Shown in pieces: positions 6,738 to 9,007 of a stretch of 9,007 bases of DNA; within the stretch, counting starts at the first letter, position 1; each line of letters opens with the position of its first letter. The stretch spans positions 1 to 9,007 of the forward strand of contig CAYUBS010000121.1 in the NCBI GenBank assembly GCA_964443145.1, given 5' to 3'. This DNA comes from JAHEFT01 sp964443145 (lineage in GTDB: Bacteria; Pseudomonadota; Gammaproteobacteria; Xanthomonadales; SZUA-36). The position numbers were made by a program, and so were the translations under genes. The notes below the pieces were generated by a model that did no database searches, was not told the origin of the DNA, and worked only from the letters and a program-made list of their open reading frames with translations.

Positions 6738-8771
6738 CTAAGGGCAGGATGGATTGACGTACCCGGCCAGGCGAATCAGTGCCTGGTCCACGTCTGGGAA
6801 GCCTGGATCGCCCCCCGTGTACTGACTCATCGAACCCGGACCACAGCTGAGTTTAAGAACCAGGTCTCCGTTGGGATGCTTCACCACCCGTGCGGGGTCG
6901 AAAGCGACGCCAAAATTACCATCTTCAGGGCGCAGCATGCTGATGGTGACACCATTATCCAATGAGCCTTCGCTGGTAATCCCCAGCATCCAGGCCGAAC
7001 GGCCTTCAGAATCGTAGGTGAACCAGTAAATCAGTGCGGTTCCACCGGCTAATGACTCCACGACGTAGCCCTCACCATCGTGGCTTGGGTCGTACCACAG
7101 ACCGGTCCGCCAATCGCCTGCCGTATCGGGATCGTCGTTGGTGAAAGCGTTGGAAAGGCGGCTGAGGTCCATGTAGCCGGAATCACCGTGCAACAGGTAG
7201 TCGGCTTTGCCCCGCGTGCCGTCGAACATGCTGAGAACCAGGGATCCCACTGGCTCGAAAATGACCTCCGCCGGGTCGAAATCCGGTCCGAAACGGCCGC
7301 CGGATGCTTCGAGCAACTCGCGGATAACCATCCGGTGCCCTTCAAACGCGCCGACGCCAAAGTACCAGCGCTGTTTCCCTTCGCGGTCGTAGGTAAACCA
7401 GTAGACGACTGCCGTTGAAGGGTTGATGATCTGCACGACAAAGCCCTCGCCGTCGTGGGTCACGTCGTACCAGGAACCGCTGTAGCGGGCGCCAATATTC
7501 TCTGGAGTCGGCGCCAGGGTTTGCGAAAACAGGTCGTGGTCCGGCCACTGGGTGACCTGGTTGCGCGCCGTCGCCATTTTGTTATCAAGGCCGTCAGGGC
7601 CACCAAGCCATGTGCCCGGTGAGTTCTCATCACGCCGGTTGAAAGAAGCCGCGTAGTCGAAACCGTCCTGCATTCGAACTACATAAGCGGTCGTGCCGGG
7701 CAGGCTGCCGTTGTGCCAGGTGTTGCGGCTACCATTGCCGTAATCGCGCACCTGCCAGCCCTGGGAATAGTAATAGGAACCCGGGGGGTAGGCACCGCTC
7801 CAATTCTCCGGAAGGCCGAACATGCCGGCCAGCGAAGTTTCATTGAGCAGTGCAGCGGGCGCGTCCGGATCATCCAGGTTGGACAGCCATCGGGCCGCCT
7901 CCACCATGGACATGGTCCAGCCGCCAAAAGCGGCGGCATTTTCCATATTAAACGCGCCATATTCCCAGGGTACCAACTGTCCGCTGCCGTCCATCACTGT
8001 GGGTCCGACGCGGCCGGAGTTGTACTTTGCCTCGGGGCTGTAGGCACGATGCATTTGTGAGCGCGCCAGGCGGGCATCGTAGATACCGATCTGGTTGAGA
8101 ACGCTGTCCGCATAAGCACCATAGGAGAGCCCCGTGGCTGCTTCAATCATCTGGCCGGCCAGCATGTACCCGTAGTTGGAATAGTTGTTGACGGTGCCAG
8201 GGGCGTTGGCCAGGGCTTTGCCATTCATGAAAGTACGGATATGGGACTTAAGCACCGGGTAATCGGTGCCCAGCGCGCTGACAATGCCCGCATCATGGAA
8301 AACCGGGTCGTAGCCGTAACCCTGTGGGCTGTTGAACCCGGCCAGATGCTCGAGCAGGTTTCGAATCGTGATGCCTCCCAGCCTGGGGTCCGCCGTTTGT
8401 CCCGGCAGGGGCGTGAGGTCGAGGTATTGAGCAAGGGTATCGGAAGTGGATATGCCCCCGTCCTGTTGCAAGCGATGAACCAGGGTAGAAGTGAGCGGTT
8501 TGCTGACACTGGCCATCCTGAACCGGGTTTTCAGGTTAATCGGGTTGGGCGAGTTGTTGCTATAGGCCCTTGCCAGTACCAGTCGGCCCTGCCAGGTAAC
8601 CGCCAACTGGCCATCCGGAATATCATGGTCCTGCATGAAGGCCAGAATGGCCTGATCAAAACTTTCCAGCCCCGGCACATCCACTCCGTCAGAAACTTGT
8701 TGGGCTGCCGCATTGAAGCTGATACCCAGGCCAAGAAGGGCGGTGGATAAAAATAGGCGTGGCGTTTTCAT
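6738..8771 (-). CDS. Secreted serine hydrolase (beta-lactamase/PBP fold) with two C-terminal repeat domains
   Basis: A 677-residue exported enzyme. A signal peptide (MKTPRLFLSTALLGLGISF, then NAAAQQ) predicts release to the periplasm or outside. Residues about 35-405 form a beta-lactamase-related (PF00144-type) domain with all three active-site motifs: S88-x-x-K91 (SVSK), Y197-S-N199, and H353-N-G355 in place of KTG. This family includes esterases, D-aminopeptidases and peptidases, so substrate and antibiotic resistance cannot be inferred. Residues 431-542 and 556-670 are two copies of a domain with G-x-W-Y-D-x-x-H-D-G-E-G and YWFTYD-x-EG. The only two cysteines are C642 and C676, perhaps a disulphide. 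The start is the ATG at 8771: GGAG at 8782-8779 is 7 nt away, while the GTG at 8777 would leave 1 nt. The gene begins 2 nt after the upstream hydrolase stop, so the two are probably co-transcribed. Confidence 0.92.
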   Translation of the reverse strand: MKTPRLFLSTALLGLGISFNAAAQQVSDGVDVPGLESFDQAILAFMQDHDIPDGQLAVTWQGRLVLARAYSNNSPNPINLKTRFRMASVSKPLTSTLVHRLQQDGGISTSDTLAQYLDLTPLPGQTADPRLGGITIRNLLEHLAGFNSPQGYGYDPVFHDAGIVSALGTDYPVLKSHIRTFMNGKALANAPGTVNNYSNYGYMLAGQMIEAATGLSYGAYADSVLNQIGIYDARLARSQMHRAYSPEAKYNSGRVGPTVMDGSGQLVPWEYGAFNMENAAAFGGWTMSMVEAARWLSNLDDPDAPAALLNETSLAGMFGLPENWSGAYPPGSYYYSQGWQVRDYGNGSRNTWHNGSLPGTTAYVVRMQDGFDYAASFNRRDENSPGTWLGGPDGLDNKMATARNQVTQWPDHDLFSQTLAPTPENIGARYSGSWYDVTHDGEGFVVQIINPSTAVVYWFTYDREGKQRWYFGVGAFEGHRMVIRELLEASGGRFGPDFDPAEVIFEPVGSLVLSMFDGTRGKADYLLHGDSGYMDLSRLSNAFTNDDPDTAGDWRTGLWYDPSHDGEGYVVESLAGGTALIYWFTYDSEGRSAWMLGITSEGSLDNGVTISMLRPEDGNFGVAFDPARVVKHPNGDLVLKLSCGPGSMSQYTGGDPGFPDVDQALIRLAGYVNPSCP
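6762..7106 (-). repeat. Hydrolase C-terminal repeat domain, copy 2
   Basis: Encodes residues 556-670 of the hydrolase. It aligns with copy 1 through TGLWYDPSHDGEGYVV (556-571), IYWFTYDSEG (581-590), FGVAFDP (620-626), LVLKL (637-641) and a closing ALIRLAGY. It differs in carrying C642 just after LVLKL. The second cysteine (C676) is in the extreme C-terminal tail NPSCP, so a disulphide could staple the end of the protein. Confidence 0.85.
7146..7481 (-). repeat. Hydrolase C-terminal repeat domain, copy 1
   Basis: Encodes residues 431-542 of the hydrolase. Landmarks are SGSWYDVTHDGEGFVV (431-446), VYWFTYDREG (456-465), FGPDFDP (494-500), LVLSM (511-515) and a closing GYMDLSRLSNA. The same landmarks return in copy 2 at an offset of 125-126 residues. 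The repeat is degenerate at the DNA level but clear in protein, so the duplication is old. I recall similar units in extracellular proteins of gammaproteobacteria but know no named family or function. Confidence 0.85.
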
Positions 8772-8773
8772 GG

Positions 8774-9007
8774 TCACTCTCCGTCGTCGGTTTCGGCAAT
8801 GGGTTGGAAATTCTCTCCGAAAAGCTCCAATTCGTCAATTTTGCCATCCGGCCCGAGCCTGAATTCGGCGAACTCCTTCAGCTCCCACTCTGGATATTCC
8901 ACCAGGAACGTATCCAGGTGCCAGTGGCTCATAGCTAATCTGACCCGACCCGCATCCAATACCAGGCCCTTTCCTTCACGCTTAATGGTGATCTTGCCCA
9001 TCGCCGG
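8774..9007 (-). CDS. C-terminal DUF3471-like domain of a serine hydrolase (5' partial)
   Basis: The frame is open to the window edge, so only the last 77 residues are visible, beginning PAMGKITI. The pattern (PAMGKITIKREGKGLVLD, then SHWHLDTF, then AEFRLGPDGKIDEL) matches the DUF3471 domain found at the C-terminus of beta-lactamase-related serine hydrolases, the small lipocalin-like domain of Pab87-type peptidases. In that family the stretch around HWHYDTF and the DGK turn are conserved. The Met at 9001 is likely internal: sequence typical of the domain (PA) precedes it, and no ribosome binding site can be seen. Its stop is 2 nt from the ATG of the next serine hydrolase, so the two form a tandem pair in one transcript. 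A stand-alone 75-residue protein is possible but less likely. Confidence 0.72.
   Translation of the reverse strand, partial: PAMGKITIKREGKGLVLDAGRVRLAMSHWHLDTFLVEYPEWELKEFAEFRLGPDGKIDELELFGENFQPIAETDDGE
8779..8782 (-). promoter_or_regulatory. Ribosome binding site deciding the serine hydrolase start
   Basis: GGAG on the minus strand, within the last codons of the upstream hydrolase gene. It is 7 nt from the ATG at 8771 but only 1 nt from the GTG at 8777, which favours the ATG. Confidence 0.7.

Noticed and set aside
8241..8750. 169-codon plus-strand open frame opposite the serine hydrolase
   Set aside because: Lies opposite the catalytic domain with its SxxK motif. Its translation has no recognisable domain.
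6738..8771. Antibiotic-resistance beta-lactamase
   Set aside because: The motifs show only the broad PF00144-type fold, with HNG instead of KTG and a long non-catalytic tail. Nothing points to beta-lactam hydrolysis.
8769..8777. GTG at 8777 as the hydrolase start
   Set aside because: The GGAG would be only 1 nt away, whereas the ATG at 8771 has 7 nt spacing and gives a clean signal peptide.

Overview
The window is bacterial chromosomal DNA of moderately high GC, densely packed with genes. It most resembles a gammaproteobacterium. The gene order pilV-pilW-pilX-pilY1-pilY2-pilE matches the minor-pilin operon of Pseudomonas aeruginosa and of xanthomonad or chromatial relatives. The HDGEG/YWFTYD repeat on the hydrolase resembles, from memory, extracellular proteins of Wenzhouxiangella-like bacteria. 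The taxonomic placement is an inference and is not firm.

Left part (1-6362, plus strand): the distal part of a type IVa pilus assembly operon. It holds pilV (5' end cut by the window edge), pilW, pilX, the large adhesin/tip gene pilY1, a small exported PilY2-like gene and pilE. Gaps are short (5-29 nt), and pilW and pilX overlap in ATGA, so one polycistronic message is likely. fimU would be expected just upstream, outside the window. The minor pilins form the priming or tip complex of the pilus, and PilY1 sits on top as a calcium-dependent regulator and adhesin.

Right part (6367-9007, minus strand): three genes that converge on the pil operon. In transcription order they are the C-terminal end of a serine hydrolase with a DUF3471-like domain (cut by the right edge), a complete secreted serine hydrolase of the beta-lactamase/penicillin-binding fold with two copies of a C-terminal repeat domain, and a 78-residue inner-membrane protein of unknown function. 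Only 4 nt separate the pilE stop from the stop of the small membrane protein gene. The only non-coding stretch over 100 nt is 6604-6737, where no convincing promoter or terminator was found.

No mobile element, CRISPR array, tRNA or rRNA was found. The window looks like core pilus genes next to an accessory hydrolase pair. The points most worth a second look are the duplicated, apparently unnamed repeat domain on the hydrolase, the PilY1 architecture (large insertion in the vWA fold, RGS where a P. aeruginosa-type RGD might be expected, several DxDxDG loops), and the small convergent membrane protein.
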